Shown here: one piece after another, positions 15,405 through 24,300 of the stretch
Layout of the letters: each line of letters opens with the position of its first letter
Position numbering within the stretch: the stretch's first letter is position 1
NCBI RefSeq assembly: GCF_001044395.1
Contig: NZ_JANU01000034.1
Coordinates: forward strand, 1 to 38,004
Length of the DNA stretch: 38,004 bases
Direction of reading: 5' to 3'
Source: Caenimonas sp. SL110
Lineage (GTDB): Bacteria > Pseudomonadota > Gammaproteobacteria > Burkholderiales > Burkholderiaceae_C
Made by a program: the position numbers and the translations under genes
Notes under the pieces: model-generated
Database searches by the model: none
What the model was told of the DNA's origin: nothing
The model's input: the letters and a program-made list of their open reading frames with translations, nothing else

Positions 15405-16508
15405 ATGAAAACGATTCGCCGCCTGATCTACCGCGAGGTGCTGATTTCCGTCCTGTTTGTGACGGTCGGCTTTCTCGCCCTGTTCTTCTTTTTCGATTTC
15501 GTCGATGAGCTGCCCAACATCAACCGTGGCGTCACGGGTTACCGGTTGACGCAGGCCCTGGGCTATGTGGTGCTGCGCCTGCCGAGCCATCTTTATGAGC
15601 TGCTGCCCATCACCGTGCTGATCGGCACCATCTTCGTGATGGCTCGGCTGGCGCAAAGCTCCGAATACACCATCTTGCGCACCAGCGGCCTGGGCCCCTG
15701 GCGCGCAATGCGAACGCTGCTGGCGCTCGGCGCAGTCTTCACCATCCTGACGTTTGCAGCGGGCGACTACCTGGCCCCCGTGTCTGATCGCAATGCGCAA
15801 CTGCTCAAGGCCCGCGTCGATGGCGGCCTGAGCATCGGGCAGACGGGCGCGTGGCTGAAGGAGCGGCAGTCGAACAAGACCTACAACGTCAATGTCGCGG
15901 CCATCACGCCGCAGGGCGACATGGAACGGGTGCGCATCTTCGAATCCGATGCGCAGGGCTTTCTTGTTTCAGTGACGCAGGCGCCCAGGGCGAAATTCGG
16001 CAGGGACGGCGCCTGGATGCTCGAGAACCTGGAGCGCAGCGAATTCAGCTCGCCGGGCGCGGAGTCAGCAAAGGTGCAGCGAGTCAACCTGCCCAGCCTG
16101 CGCTGGCCGACTGAAATCACGCCCGAGATGGTCTCGGTGGCGCTGCTCAAGCCCGATCGCATGAGCACGATCGACCTGTTCCAGTACGTCCGCCACCTCG
16201 AAGCCAACGCCCAGTCGGCGCAGCGCTACGAAATCGAGTTCTGGCGCAAGGTGTTCTATCCGCTCAGCTGCATGGTGATGGTGGTTCTCGCCCTGCCCTT
16301 TGCGTACCTGCATTTCCGTTCGGGCGGCATCACGAGCTATGTTTTCGGCGGCGTGCTGATCGGCATCAGCTTCTTCTTGCTGAACAACGTGTTCGGCTAC
16401 GTCGGCAATCTGCAGAACTGGAGGCCGTGGCTCACCGCTGCTGCGCCGGGGCTGATCTATTCGGCGTTGTCACTGGGGGCATTTGGATGGCTGGTGTTAC
16501 GACGATGA
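15405..16508 (+). CDS. lptG: LPS export permease LptG
   Basis: A 367-residue partner of LptF. It begins MKTIRRLIYREVLISVLFV and shows the family pattern: membrane segments near residues 15-35, 60-80 (LPSHLYELLPITVLIGT) and 100-120, a periplasmic jellyroll region, then three C-terminal segments (YPLSCMVMVVLALPFAYLHF and following). The motif HLYELLPI is characteristic of LptG. With LptF and the ATPase LptB, which lies elsewhere, it powers LPS extraction from the inner membrane. The start follows lptF by 7 bp, and cbiX follows by 7 bp, so the three form one operon. Confidence 0.95.
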   Translation: MKTIRRLIYREVLISVLFVTVGFLALFFFFDFVDELPNINRGVTGYRLTQALGYVVLRLPSHLYELLPITVLIGTIFVMARLAQSSEYTILRTSGLGPWRAMRTLLALGAVFTILTFAAGDYLAPVSDRNAQLLKARVDGGLSIGQTGAWLKERQSNKTYNVNVAAITPQGDMERVRIFESDAQGFLVSVTQAPRAKFGRDGAWMLENLERSEFSSPGAESAKVQRVNLPSLRWPTEITPEMVSVALLKPDRMSTIDLFQYVRHLEANAQSAQRYEIEFWRKVFYPLSCMVMVVLALPFAYLHFRSGGITSYVFGGVLIGISFFLLNNVFGYVGNLQNWRPWLTAAAPGLIYSALSLGAFGWLVLRR

Positions 16509-16515
16509 GGACAAG

Positions 16516-16878
16516 ATGACGCGGGCTATTGTTCTCTTTGGCCACGGGTCGCGCGATCCGTTGTGGCGTGCGCCGATGGATGCGGTTGCGGCACGGATTG
16601 CGCAGCGATCGCCCGCAGTGGTGGTGCGATGCGCGTTTCTCGAGCTCGCGCAACCTGATCTGGGGACTTCAGTGCGCGACCTGGTAGCGGCAGGAACGAC
16701 GCAGGTCACGATCGTTCCGATGTTTTTGGGCGCGGGTCGGCATGTCAGGGAGGACCTGCCCGTGCTGGTGGAAGCCTTGCGGCGTGACCATCCGGCGCTC
16801 GACATTGCGTTGATGGCGCCTGTTGGCGAGCATCCGCTGGTGCTGGATCTGCTCTCGGAAATTGCCTGTCCGCGATAA
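16516..16878 (+). CDS. cbiX: Short CbiX-type sirohydrochlorin chelatase
   Basis: A 120-residue protein of the small CbiX (CbiXS) class, which works as a homodimer equivalent to one full chelatase. Visible motifs: LFGHGSRDPLW with the metal-binding His, CAFLELAQPDL, and VPMFLGAGRHVREDLP with the second His. These enzymes insert Co(2+) or Fe(2+) into sirohydrochlorin for cobalamin or siroheme. cysB lies just downstream and sulfate-uptake genes are 17 kb away, so siroheme for sulfite reductase is a reasonable but unproven role; it could equally be called SirB. GAGG upstream of ATG 16516 and a 7-bp gap from lptG indicate co-transcription. Confidence 0.88.
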   Translation: MTRAIVLFGHGSRDPLWRAPMDAVAARIAQRSPAVVVRCAFLELAQPDLGTSVRDLVAAGTTQVTIVPMFLGAGRHVREDLPVLVEALRRDHPALDIALMAPVGEHPLVLDLLSEIACPR

Positions 16879-16890
16879 GCGCCTGATGCC

Positions 16891-16919
16891 GTCATTGCGG
16901 ACTTGATCCGCAAGCCATG
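16891..16919. repeat. Intergenic palindromic repeat, GTCATTGCGG family
   Basis: A 29-base element starting GTCATTGCGGACTTGATCCG and ending in CAAGCCATG, an imperfect palindrome (TTGCGGA with TCCGCAA). Related copies lie at 20430-20457 and 20468-20495. It sits between cbiX and cysB and might also act as a weak transcript end for the lptF operon. A further partial copy (CCATTGCGGCAGCGGACA) follows at about 16937. Confidence 0.7.
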
Positions 16920-17001
16920 CAGCGTCCGGCCGGTTTGCCATTGCGGCAGCGGACATCATCCAAGCATGCATAATGAACGACTCTCTTAGTAGAAATTCGA
17001 T

Positions 17002-17946
17002 ATGAATCTCCACCAGTTCCGGTTTGTGCAGGAAGCCGTACGTCGAAACCTCAACCTGACAGAGGCGGCGAAGGCGCTCCACACCTCGCAACCGGGCGTG
17101 TCCAAGGCGATCATCGAACTGGAAGAAGAGCTGGGCGTGGAGATTTTTGCGCGGCACGGCAAGCGTCTCAAGCGTGTGACCGAACCCGGCCAGCACGTGC
17201 TCAAGAGCATCGAACTCATCATGCGCGAGGTGGGCAATCTCAAGCGGATCGGCGAGCAGTTCAGCGCTGAAGACAGCGGCACCTTGTCCATCGCCACGAC
17301 CCATACGCAGGCGCGTTATGTGTTGCCAGTGCCGGTCGCAAAACTGCGCGAGGCCTACCCCAAGGTCAACGTCAGCCTGCACCAGGGCTCGCCCGATCAG
17401 GTCGCCCGCATGGTGATCGACGAAATCGCAGAGATCGGCATCGCGACCGAATCGCTGTCGGACTACCCGGAGCTGGTCACCCTGCCCTGCTACGAATGGC
17501 AGCACGTGCTGGTGTTACCGCTCAACCATCCGCTGGCAAAGAAGGAACGGATCAACCTCGAAGATCTCGCCGCCGAGCCGATCATCACCTACCACCCGTC
17601 ATTCACGGGACGCACGCGCATCGACAAGGCGTTCGCAGCGCACAAGCTCACGCCGCGCATGGCGCTGGAAGCCATCGACTCGGATGTGATCAAGACGTAC
17701 GTGCGGCTGGGATTGGGCATCGGCATCGTGGCCGAAATGGCCGTGCGCGATGACGGCAGCAACGGCGACCTGGCGGTGCGTCCGCTGGGCGCGCTTTTTG
17801 GACAGAACGTGGCACGCGTTGCCTTCAAGCGCAGCGCCTACCTGCGCAATTTCGTCTTCAAGTTTGCCGAGCTGCTCTCAGATCGGCTTGACCGCAACCT
17901 GATCGCCAAGGCCATGACCGGCCATGTCAATGACTACGAGATGTGA
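17002..17946 (+). CDS. cysB: LysR-type sulfur regulator CysB
   Basis: A 314-residue transcription factor. Residues 1-60 form the winged helix-turn-helix (MNLHQFRFVQEAVRRNLNLTEAAKALHTSQPG region); residues about 90-300 form the co-inducer domain. The stretch TTHTQARYVLP at 99-109 is characteristic of CysB/Cbl proteins, and Thr100, Thr102 and Gln103 occupy the positions that bind sulfate in the CysB crystal structure. CysB activates sulfate uptake and assimilation genes when O- or N-acetylserine is present. The sbp-cysTWA operon at 31.9-35.8 kb is an expected target. The ribosome-binding site at 17002 is weak. Cbl is the main alternative name; full family agreement favours CysB. Confidence 0.92.
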   Translation: MNLHQFRFVQEAVRRNLNLTEAAKALHTSQPGVSKAIIELEEELGVEIFARHGKRLKRVTEPGQHVLKSIELIMREVGNLKRIGEQFSAEDSGTLSIATTHTQARYVLPVPVAKLREAYPKVNVSLHQGSPDQVARMVIDEIAEIGIATESLSDYPELVTLPCYEWQHVLVLPLNHPLAKKERINLEDLAAEPIITYHPSFTGRTRIDKAFAAHKLTPRMALEAIDSDVIKTYVRLGLGIGIVAEMAVRDDGSNGDLAVRPLGALFGQNVARVAFKRSAYLRNFVFKFAELLSDRLDRNLIAKAMTGHVNDYEM

Positions 17947-17968
17947 GCGACTGGCCGACTCCAAAATA

Positions 17969-18015
17969 CTGACTCTCATTATGTGCAAATTTAATATTTT
18001 GTATAAAATGAGACT
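17969..18015 (+). promoter_or_regulatory. Promoter with inverted-repeat operator for the XRE/AbiEii module
   Basis: An AT-rich island in GC-rich surroundings. -35 CTGACT (17969-17974), 17-bp spacer, -10 TAATAT (17992-17997). An inverted repeat brackets the -10: ACTCTCATT (17972-17980) and AATGAGACT (18007-18015), matching in 8 of 9 positions. The placement suits autorepression by the HTH protein encoded immediately downstream, as in toxin-antitoxin operons. A second possible -10, TATAAA at 18002, would give an almost leaderless transcript. Confidence 0.65.
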
Positions 18016-18018
18016 CAT

Positions 18019-18504
18019 ATGCCAGCAGCAGCTCCGCAGATTAGCGCTCACGCCAAAGCCCAGTTGAAGCATCTGGGGGGGCGCCTGCGCGAACAACGCC
18101 GCCGCCTGGGCGCGAGTGCCGTTGAAACTGCCGAGGCTGCGCAGATCTCCCGCCAGACCCTTCATCGCATCGAGTCGGGCGAACCTTCGGTCACCGCTGC
18201 TGCCTGGGCGGCCGTGGCACAGGCGCTCGGGCTGGGACTGGCATTGCATGAGTCCAATGGTGCCCCTGAGGCTCTGGCTCACGCCAGGGGCAGCATACCG
18301 ATCCGCATCCGCCTGACCGACTACCCCGAGCTCAAACGCCTTGCATGGCAACTCGATGAAGAGGCGATCCTCAGCCCTGCGGAAGCGCTGGGGATTTATG
18401 AGCGCAACCAGCGCCACCTCGATGAGAAGGCGATGCAGGCGCCAGAACGCCAGCTTCTGGAAGACCTCAGAACTGCCCTGCGAGACGAGCATCGCGATGT
18501 TTGA
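18019..18504 (+). CDS. XRE-family HTH protein, likely antitoxin
   Basis: A 161-residue protein with an N-terminal helix-turn-helix of the Cro/CI (XRE) type at about residues 20-80: LREQRRRLGASAVETAEAAQ, then ISRQTLHRIESGEPSV and AAWAAVAQALGLGL. The C-terminal half (about 90-161) is helical and charged (LTDYPELKRLAWQLDEEAI, HLDEKAMQAPERQLLEDL) and could be the toxin-binding part. It overlaps the downstream AbiEii-like gene by 8 bp and has a bracketed operator upstream, the layout of a toxin-antitoxin operon. Classical AbiEi antitoxins use a different winged-helix domain, so this is a variant pairing. The antitoxin role is inferred from order, overlap and operator. Confidence 0.85.
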   Translation: MPAAAPQISAHAKAQLKHLGGRLREQRRRLGASAVETAEAAQISRQTLHRIESGEPSVTAAAWAAVAQALGLGLALHESNGAPEALAHARGSIPIRIRLTDYPELKRLAWQLDEEAILSPAEALGIYERNQRHLDEKAMQAPERQLLEDLRTALRDEHRDV

Positions 18505-19207
18505 GCGTCAACACCATCAGGCGATTGCCCTGGTGCTCTATGCACTGGACGGCGCACTTCTGGCCGCACACCGGTGCTGGTTCGGCGGAGGCACTGCCAT
18601 CGTTTTGAAATCTCATGAATTTCGCGAATCGGTCGACCTCGACTTCATGGTCTGTGATCTGGCGGCATACCGGGAGTTGCGGCAGCGCCTCACCACAGAA
18701 CGCGGCATTTCGGTGCTCCAGCGCGAAGGCGCGCAGCCGCTGCGTCAGGTGCGCGAGGTACGCGCGGACCAGTACGGCATCCGCACGACAGTGAGCGGCG
18801 CAAATAAGGACATCAAGTTCGAGATTTTTTTCGAAGCGCGAATCGCATTCGAGACACCTGGCCCGGCTGACCAGATTTGTGGGGTGCACACGCTTGGGGC
18901 CGTCGATCTGGCGGCATCCAAGCTGCTGGCCAACTCCGACCGATGGGCCGACGATTCGGTGCATAGCCGCGACCTCATTGACCTGGCCATGCTGAACCCC
19001 GGTGCCGACGTACTGCGCGCCGCGATGCAAAAGGCAAAGGGCGCATACGGCGATGCTGTGCCGCGCGACCTCGGCCGGGCGATCGACAAATTGCAAGAGC
19101 GCACCGGCAGGCTTGAAGTGTGCATGCATCAACTGAAGATGACGGCGCCAACAGTCACCGTGTGGCGCCGTATTCGGGCGCTGCGCAAGCTGGCGCAATT
19201 GGCTTGA
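18497..19207 (+). CDS. AbiEii-family nucleotidyltransferase, likely toxin
   Basis: A 236-residue protein with the AbiEii/AbiGii (DUF1814, MenT-like) nucleotidyltransferase signature: CWFGGGTAIVL at about residues 28-37 and RESVDLDFMV at about 43-52, whose two Asp would bind Mg(2+). Later segments include VDLAASKLLANSDRWADDS and HSRDLIDLAML, typical of the family's second half (conserved Lys and Asp). AbiEii toxins transfer nucleotides to tRNA or another substrate and cause reversible growth arrest, and several protect against phage. ATG 18497 lies within the last codons of the XRE gene. I chose it because the conserved domain starts there; the longer frame to the left reads out of frame through the XRE gene. 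The toxic role is inferred from family. Confidence 0.88.
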   Translation: MFERQHHQAIALVLYALDGALLAAHRCWFGGGTAIVLKSHEFRESVDLDFMVCDLAAYRELRQRLTTERGISVLQREGAQPLRQVREVRADQYGIRTTVSGANKDIKFEIFFEARIAFETPGPADQICGVHTLGAVDLAASKLLANSDRWADDSVHSRDLIDLAMLNPGADVLRAAMQKAKGAYGDAVPRDLGRAIDKLQERTGRLEVCMHQLKMTAPTVTVWRRIRALRKLAQLA

Positions 19208-19251
19208 TCACCCGATGCACAATCATTGATCTCACGAGCAAGAGCCACGCA

Positions 19252-20412
19252 ATGAATCAACCACGCACACCGCACCTCGAAACCAAGCTGCCTTCCGTCG
19301 GCACCACGATCTTCACCGTCATGTCGGCGCTCGCCACAGAAAAAGGCGCTGTGAATCTCGGCCAGGGCTTTCCGGATTTCAATTGCGATCCGCGGCTGGT
19401 GCAAGCCGTGACAGATGCGATGACCAGCGGACTGAACCAGTATCCGCCGATGCCAGGCGTGCCGTCGCTGCGCGCGGCGGTCGCAGCCAAGATCGAGGCC
19501 ATGTACGGGCGCAAGTACGACCCGGCCACCGAGATCACCATCACGGCTGGCGCGACGCAGGCCATCATCACTGCGGTGCTCGCCGTCGTGCGGGCAGGCG
19601 ATGAAGTGATCGTGCTCGACCCCTGCTACGACAGCTATGTACCCAACATTGAACTGGCTGGCGGCACTGCCGTGCGCGTGCCCCTGACACCAGGCACTTT
19701 CCGCCCCGATTTCGCGCTGATTGCCGCCGCCATCAACAGCCGCACGCGAGCGATCATCATCAACAGCCCGCACAACCCCAGCGGAACTGTCTGGACGCGC
19801 GCCGACATGCTGCAACTGCAGGATCTGCTGGCGCCCACCGATGTGCTCCTGATCAGCGATGAGGTGTACGAGCACATGGTGTTCGACGGCCAGGAGCATC
19901 AAAGCGCCGCGCGGTTTCCGGGGCTGGCTGCGCGCGCCTTCATCGTGTCGAGCTTTGGCAAGACCTATCACGTGACCGGATGGAAGGTGGGTTACGTGGC
20001 CGCGCCCGAGCCGCTCACGACCGAGTTTCGCAAGGTGCACCAGTTCAATGTGTTTACCGTGAACACGCCGGTGCAGCATGGCCTGGCCCAGTACATGGCC
20101 GATCCGCAGCCGCATTTGCAGCTCCCCGCGTTCTACCAGCGCAAGCGCGACCTGTTTCGAGAGGGTCTCAAGCGCACCAAATTTCGCGTGCTGCCCAGCG
20201 AAGGCACCTACTTCCAGTGCGTGGATATTTCGCAGGTCAGCGATCTGGGTGAGGCCGATTTCTGCAAGTGGCTCACGACCGAGATCGGGGTCGCTGCGAT
20301 TCCGCTGTCCGCGTTTTACGAGAGCGGGTTCGACCAGCGCGTAGTGCGCTTTTGTTTTGCGAAGAAGGATGAAACGCTGAATCTGGCGATTGACCGGCTG
20401 GCGAAGCTGTAG
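19252..20412 (+). CDS. PLP-dependent aminotransferase, methionine aminotransferase (YbdL) type
   Basis: A 386-residue fold-type I aminotransferase. Visible features: N-terminal TIFTVMSALATEKGAVNLGQGFPDF, which is typical of YbdL and kynurenine aminotransferase-like enzymes; substrate-carboxylate region NSPHNPSGTVW; cofactor Asp in LLISDEVYEHM; and the Schiff-base lysine in SSFGKTYHVTGWKVGY. E. coli YbdL prefers methionine, and also takes aromatic amino acids, with 2-oxoacids as acceptors; it has been linked to the last step of methionine salvage. The gene begins 44 bp after the toxin-like gene without a clear ribosome-binding site. Substrate preference is inferred from family resemblance. Confidence 0.9.
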   Translation: MNQPRTPHLETKLPSVGTTIFTVMSALATEKGAVNLGQGFPDFNCDPRLVQAVTDAMTSGLNQYPPMPGVPSLRAAVAAKIEAMYGRKYDPATEITITAGATQAIITAVLAVVRAGDEVIVLDPCYDSYVPNIELAGGTAVRVPLTPGTFRPDFALIAAAINSRTRAIIINSPHNPSGTVWTRADMLQLQDLLAPTDVLLISDEVYEHMVFDGQEHQSAARFPGLAARAFIVSSFGKTYHVTGWKVGYVAAPEPLTTEFRKVHQFNVFTVNTPVQHGLAQYMADPQPHLQLPAFYQRKRDLFREGLKRTKFRVLPSEGTYFQCVDISQVSDLGEADFCKWLTTEIGVAAIPLSAFYESGFDQRVVRFCFAKKDETLNLAIDRLAKL

Positions 20413-20429
20413 GCACGGCCGCTGAAGTC

Positions 20430-20457
20430 ATGGATTGCGGGTCGAGCCCGCAATGAC
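20430..20457 (-). repeat. Palindromic repeat, GTCATTGCGG family, minus orientation
   Basis: Reads GTCATTGCGGGCTCGACCCG then CAATCCAT on the minus strand, a near-perfect hairpin (TTGCGGG with CCCGCAA). It forms an inverted pair with the copy 10 bp downstream. Confidence 0.75.
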
Positions 20458-20467
20458 CCCACTGGTT

Positions 20468-20495
20468 GTCATGCCGGACCCGATCCGGCATCCAC
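20468..20495 (+). repeat. Palindromic repeat, GTCATTGCGG family variant, plus orientation
   Basis: Reads GTCATGCCGGACCCGATCCG then GCATCCAC. The ends (GTCAT and ATCCA) and the hairpin design match the neighbouring copy, but the stem is GCCGGA with TCCGGC. The pair sits between the convergent aminotransferase and Rieske genes and could help end both transcripts. Confidence 0.75.
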
Positions 20496-20522
20496 CGCGC
20501 AGCGGCGAGTGCCTTCAATAAG

Positions 20523-21233
20523 TCAACACTGGATCGCGTTCCTGCAGAACTTCTCCAGTTCACGCACCGTCGCCTGCGCACCCACGCGATGCTTCGCTTT
20601 CGCACCGACATCCAGGCTGAGTTTCATTTCGTACTTTCGAAAGAACTCGTCAAACAACTCACCACCCAGCGTCGCATACGCCGTCAAGGTATCGGCCCTG
20701 GCGTCGTGCTCCAGCAGCACCGCGCACAGGGGCTGCGGCGCCGGCCCCGACATCACGCGCGCGCCTTGCGCGGGGTCGTACTGGCTGTGCTCGGCGCAGC
20801 AGTGGATCATCCCGTCCTGGACGCCCTTGGTCGCCCTGCCTTTCCTGAAGCTGATGAAGCTCACGTCGCGTGTCGGGTACACCAGCTGGTGCGCGCAGAT
20901 GGCCGAATAGGCGACCACGCTTTTGCCCGTTCCCACACCGCCCGGCCATGAATAGGCATCACGGTCCCTGGTCGAAAGCGAGTGCGGCGGCGCTGCCTTG
21001 CCCAGGTCGAGCAGGAAGACCGGCGTCGCCTCGAACGGGTAATGAAAGACATAGTTGACCTGCCGCTTCAGGCGAGATGCGCGGATCGCATCGCCCTTCT
21101 CATCGACCAGCAAGGAGCGCTGGTACAGGCGCGGCTTCGCGTCACCGGCAATGGCGCGCGCCTGGAACGCCGCAGACGCGGTAACACATGCGGCAGTTGC
21201 CGAACATGAGCCGATAAAACTGCGCCTGTCCAT
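20523..21233 (-). CDS. Tat-exported Rieske-type 2Fe-2S protein
   Basis: A 236-residue protein with a twin-arginine start (MDRRSFIGSCSATAA), so probably exported folded and anchored or released in the periplasm. The Rieske cluster motifs are Cys-Ala-His at 113-115 (SAICAHQLVYP) and Cys-Ala-Glu-His at 146-149 (HCCAEHSQYD), followed by the Pro-containing loop SGPAPQPL. Such proteins carry electrons, as in the bc1 complex. No cytochrome b or c1 gene lies nearby, and the sequence is longer and different around the cluster from the canonical bc1 subunit, so the partner is unknown. The C-terminus has an unusual charged segment ending NAIQC. The start fits a short gap from hrpA (100 bp), with which it is co-oriented. 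Confidence 0.82.
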   Translation of the reverse strand: MDRRSFIGSCSATAACVTASAAFQARAIAGDAKPRLYQRSLLVDEKGDAIRASRLKRQVNYVFHYPFEATPVFLLDLGKAAPPHSLSTRDRDAYSWPGGVGTGKSVVAYSAICAHQLVYPTRDVSFISFRKGRATKGVQDGMIHCCAEHSQYDPAQGARVMSGPAPQPLCAVLLEHDARADTLTAYATLGGELFDEFFRKYEMKLSLDVGAKAKHRVGAQATVRELEKFCRNAIQC

Positions 21234-21333
21234 GACTTAAAAAGGTACGCGCGTGCGCCCCGGCCGTCAAACAGGCTTTGTACCGAAGAACAAAGTCCGC
21301 ATCGACCCGCGATCACCCCCCAATGGTTCCCGT

Positions 21334-24300
21334 TCAGCTGGTGAGCTGGCCCCACAACCGGTCCAGCCGCTTGATGCTCACCGGCTGCGGCGTGCGAAGC
21401 TCCTGCGCGAAAAAGCTCACGCGCAGCTCTTCCAGCATCCAGCGGAATTCCTGCATGCGGTCGTCGACCGCGCCCTTGCGCTCGGCGACCAGTCGCCAGT
21501 AGCGTTGTTCTTCGGGTCGCAACTCCGCAAGCTTGGAGGCATCGCGCGCCGGGTCGGCGCGCCATTTTTCCAGGCGCAACGTGATCGCCTTCAGGTAACG
21601 CGGAAAGTGCTGCAACTGCGGCCACGGCGTCGCCGCGAGGAAGCGTTTGGGCATCAGGCGCTGCAACTGCTGCGTCGCATCGGCAGTCGCTTCGGGCGCG
21701 GATCGGGTGTCCTTGATCTTGCGCGCGGCAATGGCGTATTCGGCCAGCACGGTCGCGGCCAGTCGCGCGACTTCGTTGGCGATCAACGTCAGGCGCGCGC
21801 GGCCCTGATCGACGCGGGTCGCAAACTCCTGCGCAGCGGCAGGCAACGGATCCATCAGGAATGCGCGGTCCAGGGCGACTTCGATGATCTGGTCGCGCAG
21901 CTCTTCCTGTGTGCCCAGCTGCAAGTATTGCACGGCCATGCGCTGGAGATCGGGGATGTTCTTTTCGAGGTACTTGAGCGCCTCTTTGACCTGCAGCGCG
22001 AAGAGACGCCGCAGGCCCACACGGTGTTTGGCCGATGCGACCTCGGGTTCGTCGAAGACTTCGATGGTGACGGCGTCGCCCTTGTCGATGAGTGCCGGAA
22101 AGCCGACCAGGCTGGTCGCGCCTTTGCGCACTTCCATGAGTTCGGGGAGTTCGCCGAAGGTCCAGGTGGTGAATTTTTCGTCCGACGCTCCCCTCACCCC
22201 AGCCCTCTCCCCCGAGGGGAGAGGGAGTTTGACTCCCCTGTCCGCTACCGCCTGCCGGGCTATTGCTCCCTCTCCCGCCTGCGGGAGAGGGCCGGGGTGA
22301 GGGTTCTGCGGGCTTGCCACCTTCATACCCGCCAGAGCCTGGAACGCCCCCCGTGCCTGCGCCCCCAGTTCAGCCTTCAGCGCACCCAGGTTCCTTCCGG
22401 TTGCCAACTGCCTTCCATGCTCGTCCACCACCCGGAAGTTCATGAACATGTGAGCCGGCAGCATGTCCAGCTTGAAGTCGGCACGCTTCACATCCAGGCT
22501 GGTCTGCGCACGGACGATCTTCAGCATCGCGTCGGTCAGCGAGCCCACGGCCCACTTCTCGATCTCGACCAACTCACTCGCAATCCGCATCGCTGATTCG
22601 GGCAGCGGGACGAAACGTGAACGCGGCCTTTGCGGCAAGCTCTTGAGCAGCGCCTGCACCTTGTCCTTGAGCATGCCCGGCACCAGCCACTCGGCGCGGT
22701 CTTCGCTGACCTGGTTCAGCACGAACAGCGGCACCGTCACGGTGAATCCATCGCGCGCATCACCGGGCTCATGCAGGTAGGTCGCGGCGCAATCGACGCC
22801 ACCCATGCGAACGGTCTTGGGAAACGACTCGGTGGTGATGCCCGCCGCCTCATGGCGCATCAGCTCGTCACGCGAAAGCTTGAGCAAGGCGGGCTCGGTG
22901 CGCGAGGCTTCGCGATACCAGCGCTCGAAGGTCGCGCCGCCGTACACATCGCGCGGAATGAACTTGTCGTAGAACGCGTAGATCAGCTCGTCGTCGACCA
23001 GCACGTCCTGCCGGCGCGACTTGTGCTCGATGTCCTCGACCTGTTTCACCAGCTTCTGGTTGGCCGCGAGAAACGGCAGCTTGGTCTCCCACTGCCCCGC
23101 AACGAGTCCCTCGCGGATGAAGATGTCGCGCGCGCCTTGCAGGTCCACGCGCGCAAACGGCACACGACGCCCGCTGTAGACGACCAGGCCGTACAAGGTC
23201 GCGCGTTCCAGCGACATGACCTCCGCCGCCTTCTTCTCCCAGTGCGGATCGAGCAGCTGCTTCTTGAGCAGGTGCCCAGCGACATGTTCGATCCACAGCG
23301 GCTCGATGTTGGCGATGCCGCGTCCGAACAGGCGTGTCGTCTCGACCAGTTCCGCAGCGACGATCCACTTGCCGGGCCGCTTTTTCAGGTGCGCGCCGGG
23401 GTGCTTGTAGAACTTGATGCCTCGCGCGCCGAGGTACACGTCTTCCTCATCGGGCTTCATGCCGATGTTGCCCAGCAGGCCGGACAGCATCGACTTGTGC
23501 AGTTCCTCATAGCTGGCAGGCGTGGTGTTCAGCCGCCACTTGTGCTCTGCGACGACCGTGTGCAGTTGCGAATGGATATCGCGCCATTCGCGCACGCGGC
23601 GCACGTTGATGAAGTTTTGCCGCAGGAGCTGCTCGTACTGCCGGTTGGAGAGCTTGTGTTCCTTGTTGTGGCCGCCCCTGGCGTCGTGAATCCACTTCCA
23701 CAGGTTCAGGTATCCCGAGAACTCGCTTTTTTCGTCATCGAACTTGGCGTGTTGCTGGTCGGCCTGTGCCTGCGCATCCATCGGCCGGTCGCGCACGTCC
23801 TGCACCGACAGGGCCGATGCGATCACCAGCACTTCGTCGAGTGCGCCGCGTTGCCGGCCTTCGATGATCATGCGGCCCACGCGGGGGTCCAGCGGCAGCT
23901 TCGCAAGTTCAGCGCCGGTGGCAGTCAGCTCATTCGCATCGTCCACCGCACCCAATTCATTGAGCAACTGGTAGCCGTCCGAGATCGCGCGGCCGGTGGG
24001 CGCTTCGATGAATGGAAAGGTCTCTACACCGCCCAGGTGCAGCGACTTCATCCGCAGGATCACCCCTGCGAGCGACGACCGAAGAATCTCGGGATCGGTG
24101 AATCGCGGCCTGCCGGCGAAGTCTTTCTCGTCGTACAGGCGGATGCAGATGCCGTTGGCGACCCGGCCGCATCGCCCCGCCCGCTGGTTGGCCGACGACT
24201 GGCTGATCGGTTCCACCAGCAGCTGCTCGACCTTGCTGCGAAAGCTGTATCGTTTGACGCGAGCCGTGCCGGTGTCGATGACGTAGCGGATGCCGGGCAC

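Noticed and set aside
18341..18496. Extended N-terminus for the AbiEii-like protein
   Set aside because: It would read the XRE gene out of frame and yields an Arg/Ser-rich sequence without family resemblance; the domain starts at 18497.
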